Counted from the stretch's first letter, positions 1 through 10,559 are shown. The stretch: 64,000 bases of DNA from Kocuria palustris (GCF_016907795.1 NZ_JAFBCR010000001.1:1178001-1242000), one strand, 5' to 3'. Program-made: numbers and translations. Notes: generated from the sequence alone by a model not told the origin.

Positions 1-13
1 ATTACTTCCGAAT

Positions 14-28
14 AGTGATAGATTCACT
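14..28. promoter_or_regulatory. candidate IclR operator (palindrome)
   Basis: A 15-bp palindrome AGTGA-TAGAT-TCACT sits about 50 bp before the likely start of the IclR gene. IclR-family regulators usually autoregulate through short palindromes near their promoter, so an operator is a reasonable inference. The window edge cuts off the neighbouring divergent region, so its partner gene cannot be seen. Confidence 0.3.
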
Positions 29-76
29 GTGATCCACACAACAGAGCCTGTCAAGCGCACCGCAGAGGAGAAGCGC

Positions 77-841
77 GTGAGCACCCAGAGCACCGGCACC
101 GTGGGCAAGGCCCTGGACATGCTGAGCCTGCTCGGCGAGCATCCGGACGGCGCGACCGCCCGCGAGCTCGCCGAGGCCTCGGGGCACCACTTCTCCACCG
201 CCTACCGTCTGCTGCGCACCCTGGTGGACACGGGCTTCGCGGAGCACTCCCCCCAGGACAAGCGCTACCGCCTGGGTCTGCCCGTGTTCCAGCTCGGGCA
301 GAAGGTCGCTCACGCCCGGGGCTTCGACGCCTCGGCGGCACCGGTGCTGCAGGGACTGGTCGAGACCACCGGGGAGAGCTGCCTGCTCGCCGTGCTGCAC
401 GGGCAGCGCTTCCTCACCACAGCCAAGATCGACGGCCCGGAGTTCCGAGTCACCACGGACCCGGGCGATCAGGGCACCCTGCACTCCTCGGCGATCGGCC
501 GCGTCCTGCTCGCCTTCGCCCCCGCCGCCGAGCGCGACCGCCTGCTCGAGTCGATCCCCATGCCGGCTCGGACCGAGAGCACCCTGACCGAGCGCGATCG
601 ACTGCGAGAGCTCGTGGCGCAGACGCAGCGGCAGGGCTTCGCTTCGCAGTCGGAGGAGCACGACGACGGCATGGCCGCCGTCGCCGTGCCGGTCCTGGAC
701 CCCGCCGGGGGGCTGATCGCCGCCCTGTGCCTGGCCGCCCCCATCTTCCGCAGCACCCGGGAGGACCTGCAGGATCAGCTGCCGCTGCTGCGAGAGGCCG
801 CCGATCAGCTCGCAGCCGTGCTGCCGCCGCGGCCCCGCTGA
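77..841 (+). CDS. IclR family transcriptional regulator
   Basis: The 254-aa product has an N-terminal winged helix-turn-helix (about residues 8-70, with the typical run ALDMLSLL...ARELAEASGHHFSTAYRLL) and a C-terminal IclR effector-binding domain containing the family signature around SSAIGRVLLAF. GTG at 77 is preferred over the in-frame GTG at 29 because GAGGAG lies 6 nt before it. It is followed after 76 nt by type II dehydroquinase and a quinate/shikimate dehydrogenase on the same strand. IclR proteins commonly control aromatic-acid and quinate catabolism, so it probably senses a hydroaromatic or a downstream aromatic such as protocatechuate; the ligand is inference. Confidence 0.9.
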   Translation: MSTQSTGTVGKALDMLSLLGEHPDGATARELAEASGHHFSTAYRLLRTLVDTGFAEHSPQDKRYRLGLPVFQLGQKVAHARGFDASAAPVLQGLVETTGESCLLAVLHGQRFLTTAKIDGPEFRVTTDPGDQGTLHSSAIGRVLLAFAPAAERDRLLESIPMPARTESTLTERDRLRELVAQTQRQGFASQSEEHDDGMAAVAVPVLDPAGGLIAALCLAAPIFRSTREDLQDQLPLLREAADQLAAVLPPRPR

Positions 842-917
842 GCTCGCCCGGCCTTCTACGCTCCCATCCCCGATCCCAGATCCCGGCCGCCGCGGCGGCC
901 CCGAGAGGAGACGCACC

Positions 918-1373
918 ATGACCCGTCCGCGCATCCTGGTCCTCAACGGCCCCAACCTGAACATGCTCGGCACGCGCGAGCCCGAGATCTACGGCAGCCA
1001 GACCCTGGCTGATATCGAGGCCCTGGTCGCTCAGCGCGCCCAAGAGCTGGGCACCGAGGTCGACTTCCGCCAGTCCAACCTCGAGGGCGAGCTGATCGAC
1101 GCCCTCCAGCAGGCACGCGGGAGCCATGTGGGCTGCGTGCTCAACGCCGCCGGGCTCACCCACACCTCGGTCAGCCTCCACGACGCCGTCAAGGCCTCCG
1201 AGCTGCCCACGGTCGAGGTCCACCTGTCCAACCCGCACGCCCGCGAGGACTTCCGCCACGTGTCCTTCCTCTCGCCGATCGCGGACGCCGTGATCGCCGG
1301 CGCCGGGGCGCAGGGCTATCTCTACGCCGTGGACCTGCTGATGACCCGCTACGGACGGGGCGCAGACGCATGA
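918..1373 (+). CDS. aroQ: 3-dehydroquinate dehydratase, type II
   Basis: Cytosolic enzyme that interconverts 3-dehydroquinate and 3-dehydroshikimate. The 151-aa length is normal for the dodecameric type II family. Diagnostic motifs are LNGPNLNMLGTREPEIYG near the N-terminus (with the catalytic Tyr of EIYG), RQSNLEGELID, NAAGLTHTSVSLHDA, and VHLSNPHARE. A strong GAGAGGAG ribosome site precedes ATG 918. The stop overlaps the next start by 4 nt (ATGA), so it is translationally coupled to the dehydrogenase. With IclR upstream and a catabolic-type dehydrogenase downstream it more likely serves quinate/shikimate use than aromatic amino acid synthesis, but the chemistry is the same and the biosynthetic role cannot be excluded. 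Confidence 0.95.
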   Translation: MTRPRILVLNGPNLNMLGTREPEIYGSQTLADIEALVAQRAQELGTEVDFRQSNLEGELIDALQQARGSHVGCVLNAAGLTHTSVSLHDAVKASELPTVEVHLSNPHAREDFRHVSFLSPIADAVIAGAGAQGYLYAVDLLMTRYGRGADA

Positions 1374-2230
1374 GCGAGCGCACGCTGCTGCTGGGGCTGA
1401 TCGGCGACGACATCGCCCTGTCCCGCACTCCCCCCATGCACGAGGCCGAGGGCCTGGCACAGGGCCGCCCCACCATCTATCGGCGTCTGGACACCCTGCG
1501 CTCGGGGCTGAAGGGCCGGCCGCTCGCGGAGATCCTGCACGCGGCCAGGGACCTGGGCTTCGACGGGCTGAACATCACGCACCCGCACAAGCGCGCCGTC
1601 GTCGAGCTGCTCGACGAGATCGACGACGACGTGCGCCGCCTGGGCGCGGCCAACACCGTCGTGATCCGGGAGGACGGGACGCTCGTCGGGCACAACACCG
1701 ACGTCTCCGGGTTCCGCAGCGGGTTCCTGGAGGGTCTCCCGGATGCCGAGACCGGGACGGTCGTGCAGATCGGCACCGGCGGGGCGGGCACCTCGGTGGC
1801 CTCGGCCCTGGTCGGGATGGGCGTGCAGCGCCTTCTGGTCAGCGACCTGGACCCCGTGCGGGCCCAGGAGCTCGTGGCTTCCCTCAACCGCGGGGCCGGC
1901 CGCCAGGCGGCAGAGGCGCTGCCCCAGGATCAGCTCGAGCCCGCGCTGCAGGCATGCGACGGCGTCGTCAACGCGACCCCCATGGGCATGCCCGCCCACC
2001 CCGGGACCTCCTTCGACACCGGCCTGCTCAGCCCGCGGCAGTGGGTCGCGGAGATCGTCTACATGCCGCTGCGCACGCAGCTGCTCGAGGAGGCCGCCCA
2101 GCGCGGCTGCCGCACCCTCGACGGCGGCCGCATGGCGGTCTTCCAGGCCGTCGACGCCTTCCGCCACTTCACCGGACTGGAGCCCGACGTCCAGCGGATG
2201 CGCGAGGCCTTCCTGCTCGCCAGCTCCTGA
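1370..2230 (+). CDS. quinate/shikimate dehydrogenase (AroE superfamily)
   Basis: NAD(P)-dependent oxidoreductase of 286 aa. Visible landmarks are the substrate-binding LSRTPPMHE segment (AroE proteins usually have S-x-S), the catalytic Lys in NITHPHKRAV, the Asp of GHNTDVSGF, the dinucleotide loop GTGGAGTS and the late VNATPMGMPAHPGTSFD block. Overall it resembles from memory the Corynebacterium glutamicum quinate/shikimate dehydrogenase (QsuD) more than biosynthetic AroE, notably the N-terminal GLIG...LSRTPPMHEAEGLAQG. That subgroup is typically NAD-linked and catabolic. It overlaps aroQ by 4 nt and ends before a tRNA gene. Assignment to the dehydrogenase family is firm; quinate versus shikimate preference is inferred. 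Confidence 0.88.
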   Translation: MSERTLLLGLIGDDIALSRTPPMHEAEGLAQGRPTIYRRLDTLRSGLKGRPLAEILHAARDLGFDGLNITHPHKRAVVELLDEIDDDVRRLGAANTVVIREDGTLVGHNTDVSGFRSGFLEGLPDAETGTVVQIGTGGAGTSVASALVGMGVQRLLVSDLDPVRAQELVASLNRGAGRQAAEALPQDQLEPALQACDGVVNATPMGMPAHPGTSFDTGLLSPRQWVAEIVYMPLRTQLLEEAAQRGCRTLDGGRMAVFQAVDAFRHFTGLEPDVQRMREAFLLASS

Positions 2231-2318
2231 GCGGCACGGGCTGCGAGGAACGGATTTCCCATCCCCCCGCGGATGCCCTTACACTGGTCGGGTTGCGCGC
2301 GACGCGAGTCCGCGCAAT

Positions 2319-2395
2319 CGGGATGTGGCGCAGCTTGGTAGCGCGCCTCGTTCGGGACGAGGAGGTCGCAGGTTCAAATCCTGTCATCCCGACCA
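2319..2395 (+). tRNA. tRNA-Pro (anticodon CGG)
   Basis: Full cloverleaf: acceptor CGGGATG pairs with CATCCCG; D stem GCGC/GCGC; anticodon stem CCTCG/CGAGG around loop TTCGGGA giving anticodon CGG at 2353-2355; T arm with GGTTCAAATCC. Discriminator A is followed by an encoded CCA (2393-2395). It reads CCG codons, which are frequent in this GC-rich genome. Confidence 0.97.
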
Positions 2396-2416
2396 TGTGA
2401 TGTCTCAGGACATCGC

Positions 2417-2452
2417 AACGGCCGGATCCGCCGCAGCGCGGATCCGGCCGTT
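2417..2452 (+). terminator. intrinsic terminator after tRNA-Pro
   Basis: A 14-bp perfect stem (2417-2430 with 2439-2452, 8-nt loop) lies about 20 nt after the tRNA and ends in TTCGT. It would terminate the tRNA transcript and separate it from the antiporter gene. Confidence 0.75.
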
Positions 2453-2582
2453 CGTCATTCCGGTGTCGGACTCGCGGGTCTGAGCTTCATCCTCGTCGGA
2501 GCGGCTGCCGTCATGAACATCATCGAGTTCTGGGCCCGCTCCGCCGATCGCTCGACCGGGGCCGCCGACGCCCCCGGCTGAC

Positions 2583-2588
2583 TAGCAT
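2583..2588 (+). promoter_or_regulatory. -10 element for the antiporter gene (leaderless)
   Basis: TAGCAT lies 6 nt before ATG 2595, placing the transcript start at or next to the start codon. No ribosome-binding site fits in that gap. Confidence 0.5.
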
Positions 2589-2594
2589 GTCGCC

Positions 2595-4445
2595 ATGCAC
2601 ACCGCTCTGCTGCTCGTCGGCATCGTCGTCACGGTCCTCGCCGGCACTTCCCTGAGCGAGCGGCTGCGGCTGCCCGCACCCATGGTCCTCATCGTCCTGG
2701 GCGTGATCGGCTCGTTCCTGCCCTTCGTCCCGGTGATCGAGCTCGGCCCGGAGCTCGTGCTCGTGGGGCTGCTCCCGCCGCTGCTGTACTCCTCCGCGCT
2801 GCAGACCTCGATCATCGACATCAAGGCGAACCTGACCTCGGTGATCCTGCTGTCCGTGACGGCCGTGGTCGTCACCACGTTCACCGTCGGATGGACGCTG
2901 CACGCCCTCGTGCCGGACATCCCCTGGCCGGTCGCGCTCGCCCTGGGTGCGGCAGTGGCCCCTCCGGACGCCGTCTCCGCCAGCGCCGTGGCCCGCCGCA
3001 TCGGGCTGCCCCGCCAGATCGTCACGGTGCTCGAGGGCGAGTCCCTGCTCAACGACGCCACCGCCCTGGTCAGCCTGCGCACGGCGATCGCCGCCATCAC
3101 GGGTGCCGTCGCCGTCGGCTCGGTCTCCCTGGACTTCCTCATCGCCGCCGGCGGGGGCATCCTGCTCGGGCTGGCCGTGGCCGTCGTCGTGAACCTGCTG
3201 CGCCGGCGCATCCACGACCCCCTGATCGACACGGGGCTCTCGTTCGTCGTCCCGTTCCTGGCCTACCTGGCGGCCGAGGAGATCCACGCCTCCGGAGTGA
3301 TCTCGGTGGTCGTCGCCGGCCTGCTCATCGGGCACAAGGCGCCCGTGGTCCAGACCTCCGGATCCCGGATCACCGAGCGCGTCACCTGGTCCACCGTGGC
3401 GTTCCTGCTGGAGCACGCGGTCTTCCTGCTGATCGGCATGCAGGTGGTCTCCATCATCACGGGCCTGGACGGCACCGTCCCCTGGTCGCGCGTGGTGCTC
3501 GCGTGCGCAGGCGTGCTCGCCGCGGTGATCCTGACGCGCATGGCCTGGGTGCTGCTGACCCAGTGGCTGCGCGGCCTGCGCCAGGCCCCGCAGGAGCGGG
3601 AGCCGTGGTCGCACGCGATCATCACGGGCTGGGCGGGGATGCGCGGCGTCGTCACGATCGCCGCCGTTTTCATCATCCCGGCCGATGTCCCCCACCACGA
3701 TCTGCTGGTGCTGTGCGCGCTCGTGGTGGTGCTGGGAACCCTCTACCTGCAGGGCCTGTCCCTGCCCTGGCTGACCCGCGCGCTGGGGGTCAGGCCCAAC
3801 GACCCCGCCGTGGACGCGCTGGCCCGGGCCACCCTGCTGCAGCAGGCGAGCGAGGCAGGTCTGCACGAGCTCGATCGTTGCGACCACCACGAGGACCACG
3901 GCGTGGCCGAGTCCATCCGCGCCCGCCTGGACCAGCGCACCTTCGCAGCCTGGGAGCGGCTGTCCACCCGCACCGGGGAGGAGTCCCCGTCGGAGGCCTA
4001 CACCCGGCTGCGTCTGAGCATGATCGCCGCCGAGCGCCAGCGCGTGCTGGAGATCCGGAGGGAAGGCCAGGTGCCCTCCCACGTGGTCCGCGAGGTCCTG
4101 GGCATGCTCGATCTCGAGGAGTCCATGCTGGACTCCGGCGCCGAGGCGCGCGAGGAGATCGTGGCCACCGGCGACGGCCAGGGCGGCACCTGCGACGAGC
4201 TCGCCGCCCAGCCCTCGGTGAGCCCGCATGCCGACGACGACGCCGTGTGCCGCGCCTGTGTGGAGCAGGGCACCCATCCGGTGGCCCTGCGCCGCTGCCT
4301 GACCTGCGGCGAGATCGGCTGCTGCGACTCCTCGGTCGGCCAGCACGCGACCGCGCACTTCCGCGCCACCGGCCATCCCGTGATGCAGTCGGCCGAGCCC
4401 GGCGAGACCTGGCGCTGGTGCTACGTGCACAGCACCACCGCCTGA
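2595..4445 (+). CDS. CPA1 Na+/H+ antiporter with C-terminal UBP zinc finger
   Basis: The 616-aa protein has an antiporter part (about residues 1-400) with some 12 hydrophobic segments and the CPA1 motifs APPDAVSASAVARRIGLP and EGESLLNDATALV, which include the transport Asp-Asn site. A cytosolic, mostly helical part follows, and residues about 530-612 form a UBP-type zinc finger (CRACVEQG, LRRCLTCGEIGCCDSS, then HATAHFRATGHP) with the expected Cys/His ligands. In eukaryotes this fold binds the C-terminal Gly-Gly of ubiquitin; its role in bacteria is unknown. It probably exports Na+ for protons. The receiver/TrxR-like flavoprotein gene begins 81 nt downstream, a partner often seen beside bacterial UBP-finger genes, suggesting redox or signal control of the antiporter (inference). 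Confidence 0.9.
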   Translation: MHTALLLVGIVVTVLAGTSLSERLRLPAPMVLIVLGVIGSFLPFVPVIELGPELVLVGLLPPLLYSSALQTSIIDIKANLTSVILLSVTAVVVTTFTVGWTLHALVPDIPWPVALALGAAVAPPDAVSASAVARRIGLPRQIVTVLEGESLLNDATALVSLRTAIAAITGAVAVGSVSLDFLIAAGGGILLGLAVAVVVNLLRRRIHDPLIDTGLSFVVPFLAYLAAEEIHASGVISVVVAGLLIGHKAPVVQTSGSRITERVTWSTVAFLLEHAVFLLIGMQVVSIITGLDGTVPWSRVVLACAGVLAAVILTRMAWVLLTQWLRGLRQAPQEREPWSHAIITGWAGMRGVVTIAAVFIIPADVPHHDLLVLCALVVVLGTLYLQGLSLPWLTRALGVRPNDPAVDALARATLLQQASEAGLHELDRCDHHEDHGVAESIRARLDQRTFAAWERLSTRTGEESPSEAYTRLRLSMIAAERQRVLEIRREGQVPSHVVREVLGMLDLEESMLDSGAEAREEIVATGDGQGGTCDELAAQPSVSPHADDDAVCRACVEQGTHPVALRRCLTCGEIGCCDSSVGQHATAHFRATGHPVMQSAEPGETWRWCYVHSTTA

Positions 4446-4526
4446 ACCGATCCCGACGCATCCAGCGCTCGTCGCAGCCTCCTCCGTCGTCCTGGAACCC
4501 CGTCCTGCCCGAGCACTGGAGCCGCC

Positions 4527-6272
4527 ATGTCCACCCCGCCCCCGTCCCAGCCCACGACCTCCCAGCCGGACCGGCCCGTCGAGCCGCAGCCGGCGATCCT
4601 GCTCGTCTCGGCCCTTCACGGCGAGGTGCTGACCCGGCAGTTCCGCCGCTACGCCCACGAGTACGACGTCCGCGCGGTGGACTCCCAGCCTGCGCTGAGC
4701 GCGGACCTGGAGGAGCTCGAGGCCCAGGGCTCGCCCGTGGCGCTTCTCGTCCTGGACACCTCCCCCGAGACCGAGGACCAGGACTGGTCGCAGACCTTCG
4801 CGTCGCTGAAGTCCGTGCGCACGGCCGTGCCCACGGCGCGGCGGATCGCGGTCACCGCCTGGTCCAGCTTCATGCCCCACGTGCAGCTGCTGCGGCACAA
4901 GGTGGCCATGGGCGTCCTCGATGCCCACCTGCTGCTGCCGCGCGGGCAGCGCGACGAGGAGTTCCACTCGGCGATCGTCGACCTGCTCAACGACTGGGTC
5001 GCCACGACCGGCAGGCCGCAGGTGGAGACCTTCTCGATCGTGGCCCCGCCGGGGCACCCGATCGCCCGGCAGCTGCAGGACCACCTGTATCGGATGGGCA
5101 CTCCGCACGGGATGCACTCCCCGGATTCCGAGACCGGACGGCGGATCCTGGCCGAGACGGAGGAGGAGATCCGCTGGCCCATGATCAGCGCCTCGGGCCT
5201 GCCAGCCGAGCACTGCCCTTCGGCCCGCCACCTCGCCCGGAGGCTCTCGGCGAATCGCGCCCTCACGGTCGAGCAGCTGCCCGATGAGCTCGATGTCATC
5301 ATCGTGGGCGCGGGACCCGCCGGGCTCGCAGCGGCCGTCTATGCGGCCAGCGAGGGACTGAGCACGCTCGTGCTCGAATCCGACGCCGTCGGCGGCCAGG
5401 CCGGCACGAGCTCGATGATCCGCAACTACCTGGGCTTCCCGCGCGGCATCTCGGGCATGCGCCTGACGTCGCGGGCGCGCACCCAGGCGCTGCGCTTCGG
5501 CGCCGTGATCCGCACCGGCTGGCCGGTCGAGCGCCTGGAGCCCGGGATCGACGGAGACCTGCACACCGTGCACACCGAATCCGAGGCCCTGCGCGCACGC
5601 ACCGTCCTGATCGCCAGCGGGGTCAGCTACCGCCGGCTCGGCGTCGACTCCCTCGAGCAGCTGGTCGGCCACGGCGTCCACTACGGCGCCGCGATGGCCT
5701 CGGCCCCGGAGATGGAGGGCCAGGACGTCGTGGTGGTCGGCGGAGGGAACAGCGCCGGGCAGGCCGCAGTGCACCTGGCACGATTCGCCCGCTCCGTCAC
5801 GATCGTCGTGCGCAGGCCCGGGCTCGGAGAGACCATGTCGCAGTACCTGATCACCGAGATCGAGGCGAACCCCCGGATCGAGGTCCAGGGCGGGACCCGC
5901 GTGGTCGACGGCGGCGCCGAGGAGGGAGAGCTGTCCTGGGTCGAGCTCGAGGAGATCGCCACCGGGCAGCGCCGGCACCAGGAGGTCGGCGGGCTCGTCC
6001 TCCTGCTGGGGGCGGCCCCGCACTGCGACTGGCTTCCCGAGGCCGTGTGCCGGGACGAGCGGGGCTTCGTGCTCACCGGCAGGGACGTCCCGGCCGACCA
6101 CTGGCTGCAGGACGTCCCGCCGGCGCAGCCGTCCACCGCGGTGCCCGGCGTGCTGTGCGCCGGAGACGTCCGCGCGGGGTCCATGAAGCGGGTGGCCTCG
6201 GCCACCGGCGAGGGAGCTGCGGCGGTGTCGCTGATCCACGAGCACATCTCGGCTGCGCCCGAGCAGGCCTGA
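4527..6272 (+). CDS. receiver/Trx-like/thioredoxin-reductase-like FAD oxidoreductase
   Basis: A 581-aa cytosolic flavoprotein. Residues about 1-150 resemble a response-regulator receiver but the acidic pair and conserved Lys appear to be replaced (SALHGE and LLPRGQ), leaving one Asp in VLVLDTS-like context (LLVLDTSPE). Residues 165-245 look like a small thioredoxin-fold segment. From about 253 it is a pyridine nucleotide-disulfide oxidoreductase: FAD loop VGAGPAGLAAAVYAASEG, GGQAGTSS, NAD(P) loop VVVGGGNSAGQAAVHLARFA, and the late GVLCAGDVRAGSMKRVA. The redox CxxC found in true thioredoxin reductases just before the NAD(P) loop is missing (GAAMASAPEM there). It probably oxidises NAD(P)H without reducing thioredoxin through that site. 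Cotranscription with the zinc-finger antiporter is likely. Confidence 0.85.
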   Translation: MSTPPPSQPTTSQPDRPVEPQPAILLVSALHGEVLTRQFRRYAHEYDVRAVDSQPALSADLEELEAQGSPVALLVLDTSPETEDQDWSQTFASLKSVRTAVPTARRIAVTAWSSFMPHVQLLRHKVAMGVLDAHLLLPRGQRDEEFHSAIVDLLNDWVATTGRPQVETFSIVAPPGHPIARQLQDHLYRMGTPHGMHSPDSETGRRILAETEEEIRWPMISASGLPAEHCPSARHLARRLSANRALTVEQLPDELDVIIVGAGPAGLAAAVYAASEGLSTLVLESDAVGGQAGTSSMIRNYLGFPRGISGMRLTSRARTQALRFGAVIRTGWPVERLEPGIDGDLHTVHTESEALRARTVLIASGVSYRRLGVDSLEQLVGHGVHYGAAMASAPEMEGQDVVVVGGGNSAGQAAVHLARFARSVTIVVRRPGLGETMSQYLITEIEANPRIEVQGGTRVVDGGAEEGELSWVELEEIATGQRRHQEVGGLVLLLGAAPHCDWLPEAVCRDERGFVLTGRDVPADHWLQDVPPAQPSTAVPGVLCAGDVRAGSMKRVASATGEGAAAVSLIHEHISAAPEQA

Positions 6273-6293
6273 GAAGGGCTACGGACAAACGTT

Positions 6294-6326
6294 GAGCGGC
6301 CCCTTCATGGGCAGAAGGGGCCGCTC
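6294..6326 (+). terminator. intrinsic terminator
   Basis: A 12-bp perfect stem (6294-6305 with 6315-6326) begins 22 nt after the flavoprotein stop codon and is the natural end of the antiporter-flavoprotein transcript. Confidence 0.75.
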
Positions 6327-6666
6327 GTCGTTCCACCTCAGGGACCTGCTCCGCGCCGTCCTGCGAGGGGATCCAGTCCTCGCGCGGCTGTCCGGAGTCG
6401 AGGCGGTGGGGAGAGCACCGGTCCTCGACAAGTCCTTCAGGAGCGACACCGACACGGACTCCGCGCTGCGCCCTGGATCCGGAAGGTGGAACTTCCCGGG
6501 AGCGCGGCGAGGAGTTCCTCACCGAGTCGTCAGCCGCGTCTGGTCGTCACGGCTTTCGCTCACCACGAGTATCCGACGAGTCCATGCCTTCGCACTATGG
6601 ACTTTGGTCCAGGTTCTCGGGATTTTCTGGCGGACCCCGGGATCCGAGCCGCCGGAGGGGACCCGA
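6327..6666. other. intergenic stretch, no gene recognised
   Basis: About 340 bp between convergent genes with no open frame resembling a protein, no tRNA and no clear hairpin. Codon bias is absent and a segment near 6585-6640 is visibly less GC-rich than its surroundings. It could be a decayed gene or unknown RNA; I see nothing decisive. Confidence 0.5.
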
Positions 6667-9030
<2,364 letters not shown>

Positions 9031-9036
9031 GGGGCC

Positions 9037-9042
9037 AGCCTA
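9037..9042 (-). promoter_or_regulatory. -10 element for purD-purC (leaderless)
   Basis: TAGGCT on the minus strand, 6 nt before GTG 9030. No purine-box or PurR palindrome is evident in the 47-64 nt between this gene and the divergent asparaginase gene. Confidence 0.5.
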
Positions 9043-9082
9043 GTGCCCACCCGGGACCGGGTGCGCGGGCCCGCCCATGCCC

Positions 9083-9088
9083 GATACT
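9083..9088 (+). promoter_or_regulatory. -10 element for asparaginase gene (leaderless)
   Basis: GATACT lies 6 nt before ATG 9095, back to back with the purD-purC promoter. It supports 9095 as the start rather than the upstream ATG at 9077. Confidence 0.4.
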
Positions 9089-9094
9089 GGGGCC

Positions 9095-10141
9095 ATGACG
9101 ATGCAGAATCCGAGTCCCGACGAGACCTTCGCCGCCTCCTCCGCCGTGGAGATCGCCCGCCTGCGGCGCAGCGGCTTCGTGGAGACCCGCCATATCGGCT
9201 CCGCAGTGGTGACCGGCCCGGACGGCTCCCGGCTGATCAGCCTGGGCGATGTCGACACGCCGATCTTCCCCCGCTCCACTCTCAAGCCGTTCCAGACGAT
9301 CGCCGCCATGAACTCCGGGGCGATCCTCAGCCTGGGCCAGATCGCGATCGCCTCCGGCTCCCACCGCGCCGACGACGACCAGGTTGCCGCCGTGCGCTCC
9401 ATCCTCGAGGAGGCCGGCGTGGCGGAGACGGCCCTGCAGTGCCCGGCCGTGGGGCGCCACCGCCCGGAGGAGCAGGACTCGCGCCTGTTCTACAACTGCT
9501 CGGGCAAGCACGCGGCCTTCCTCGCGGCATGCGCGGTCAACGACTGGGATTTGCAGACCTATCTGGATCCGCAGCACCCGCTGCAGCAGGAGGTGCTGCG
9601 CGTGATCGCCGAGGTCACCGGCGAGCAGCCCTCCCTCGTGGGGGTCGACGGCTGCGGGGCTCCCCTGGCCGCGATCTCGCTGAGCGGACTCGGCAGGGCG
9701 TACGCCTCCCTAGGCGCCGCCGCGCGCAACATCCGCGCAGAGGCCCGCATGGCCACGGTCGCCACCGCCATGCTCGACTACCCCGAGTTCGTCGAGGGCC
9801 CCGGCCGGTCGAACACCGTGATCATGGAGCAGCTCGACGTCATCGCCAAGCTCGGCGCCGAGGGCGTGCTGGGGCTGGGCACCGCCGACGGCTACTCGGT
9901 GGCCGTCAAGACCCTCGACGGCTCCGGGCGCATCAACGCGCTCGTGGGCCTGAACCTGCTGATCGCCGTCGGGGCGATCGACCCCGAGCGGGCCCGGCCC
10001 GTGATCGAGGACGCCACCCCGTCCATCACGGGCGCCGAGGCGGTCGTGGGCGGATTCGAGCTGGCCCCCGCCGTCGTCGACGTCCTGCGCGAGCACGGGC
10101 AGGAGCCGGTCGAGCCGGCCGGAGCCCGGAGGCGCGGCTGA
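9095..10141 (+). CDS. L-asparaginase II family protein
   Basis: About 348 aa, matching the asparaginase_II family (Pfam PF06089), known from the thermolabile Rhizobium etli enzyme and unrelated in fold to E. coli AnsA/AnsB. Family blocks visible are FPRSTLKPFQTIAAM, SGSHRADDDQVAAV, YNCSGKHAAFLAAC and GVDGCGAPLAA, containing the conserved Ser/Lys, Cys and His residues. No signal peptide, so it acts in the cytosol, releasing aspartate and ammonia from asparagine. Aspartate feeds the PurC reaction encoded divergently, which may explain the placement but is inference. The stop overlaps the next start (TGATG). Confidence 0.85.
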   Translation: MTMQNPSPDETFAASSAVEIARLRRSGFVETRHIGSAVVTGPDGSRLISLGDVDTPIFPRSTLKPFQTIAAMNSGAILSLGQIAIASGSHRADDDQVAAVRSILEEAGVAETALQCPAVGRHRPEEQDSRLFYNCSGKHAAFLAACAVNDWDLQTYLDPQHPLQQEVLRVIAEVTGEQPSLVGVDGCGAPLAAISLSGLGRAYASLGAAARNIRAEARMATVATAMLDYPEFVEGPGRSNTVIMEQLDVIAKLGAEGVLGLGTADGYSVAVKTLDGSGRINALVGLNLLIAVGAIDPERARPVIEDATPSITGAEAVVGGFELAPAVVDVLREHGQEPVEPAGARRRG

Positions 10142-10503
10142 TGGCCCGGCGACGAATCGATCCCGCCGACGGCACCCTGGCCGTGGCCGCCTGGCGACGC
10201 GACGACGAGCCCCCGCGCAGCACGATCGCCACGGCCGTGCGCTTCACCCTCGAGGAGCTCGCCGAGCGCGCGCCGGGCAACTCGGTGGAGGTGCGCGTTC
10301 CGCCCCTGGGCGTGACCCAGTGCATCGAGGGCCCGCGCCACACCCGCGGCACCCCGCCGAACGTGGTCGAGACCGATGCCCGGACGTGGCTCGAGCTGGC
10401 CACCGGGCGCCTGAGCTGGGCCGATGCCGTGGCCGATCGCCGAGTGGCGGCCTCCGGGACCCGCACCGATCTCTCGGGCGTCCTGCCGCTGCTCGGGGCC
10501 TGA
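10141..10503 (+). CDS. bacterial SCP-like (sterol carrier family) protein
   Basis: A 120-aa basic protein starting at ATG 10141, which shares one base with the asparaginase stop. The block PGNSVEVRVPPLGVTQCIEG followed by HTRGTPPNVVETD and SGTRTDLSGVLPL is characteristic of the actinobacterial SCP_3-type family usually found next to purF. No ligand or activity is established for the family. Tight coupling with asparaginase and proximity to purF fit the common actinobacterial neighbourhood. Confidence 0.8.
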   Translation: MARRRIDPADGTLAVAAWRRDDEPPRSTIATAVRFTLEELAERAPGNSVEVRVPPLGVTQCIEGPRHTRGTPPNVVETDARTWLELATGRLSWADAVADRRVAASGTRTDLSGVLPLLGA

Positions 10504-10559
10504 GACGCACGCCTCCCAGCGCGAGGCCTCCGGCGGGATCGCTCGGCCTCCGCGGCCGT

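Noticed and set aside
2520-6245. A 1,241-codon open frame antisense to the antiporter and flavoprotein genes
   Set aside because: Shadow frame; composition is unlike a protein and both strands cannot be the conserved genes seen on the plus strand.
4527-6272. Calling the flavoprotein a thioredoxin reductase
   Set aside because: The CxxC redox pair before the NAD(P) loop is absent and extra N-terminal domains are present.
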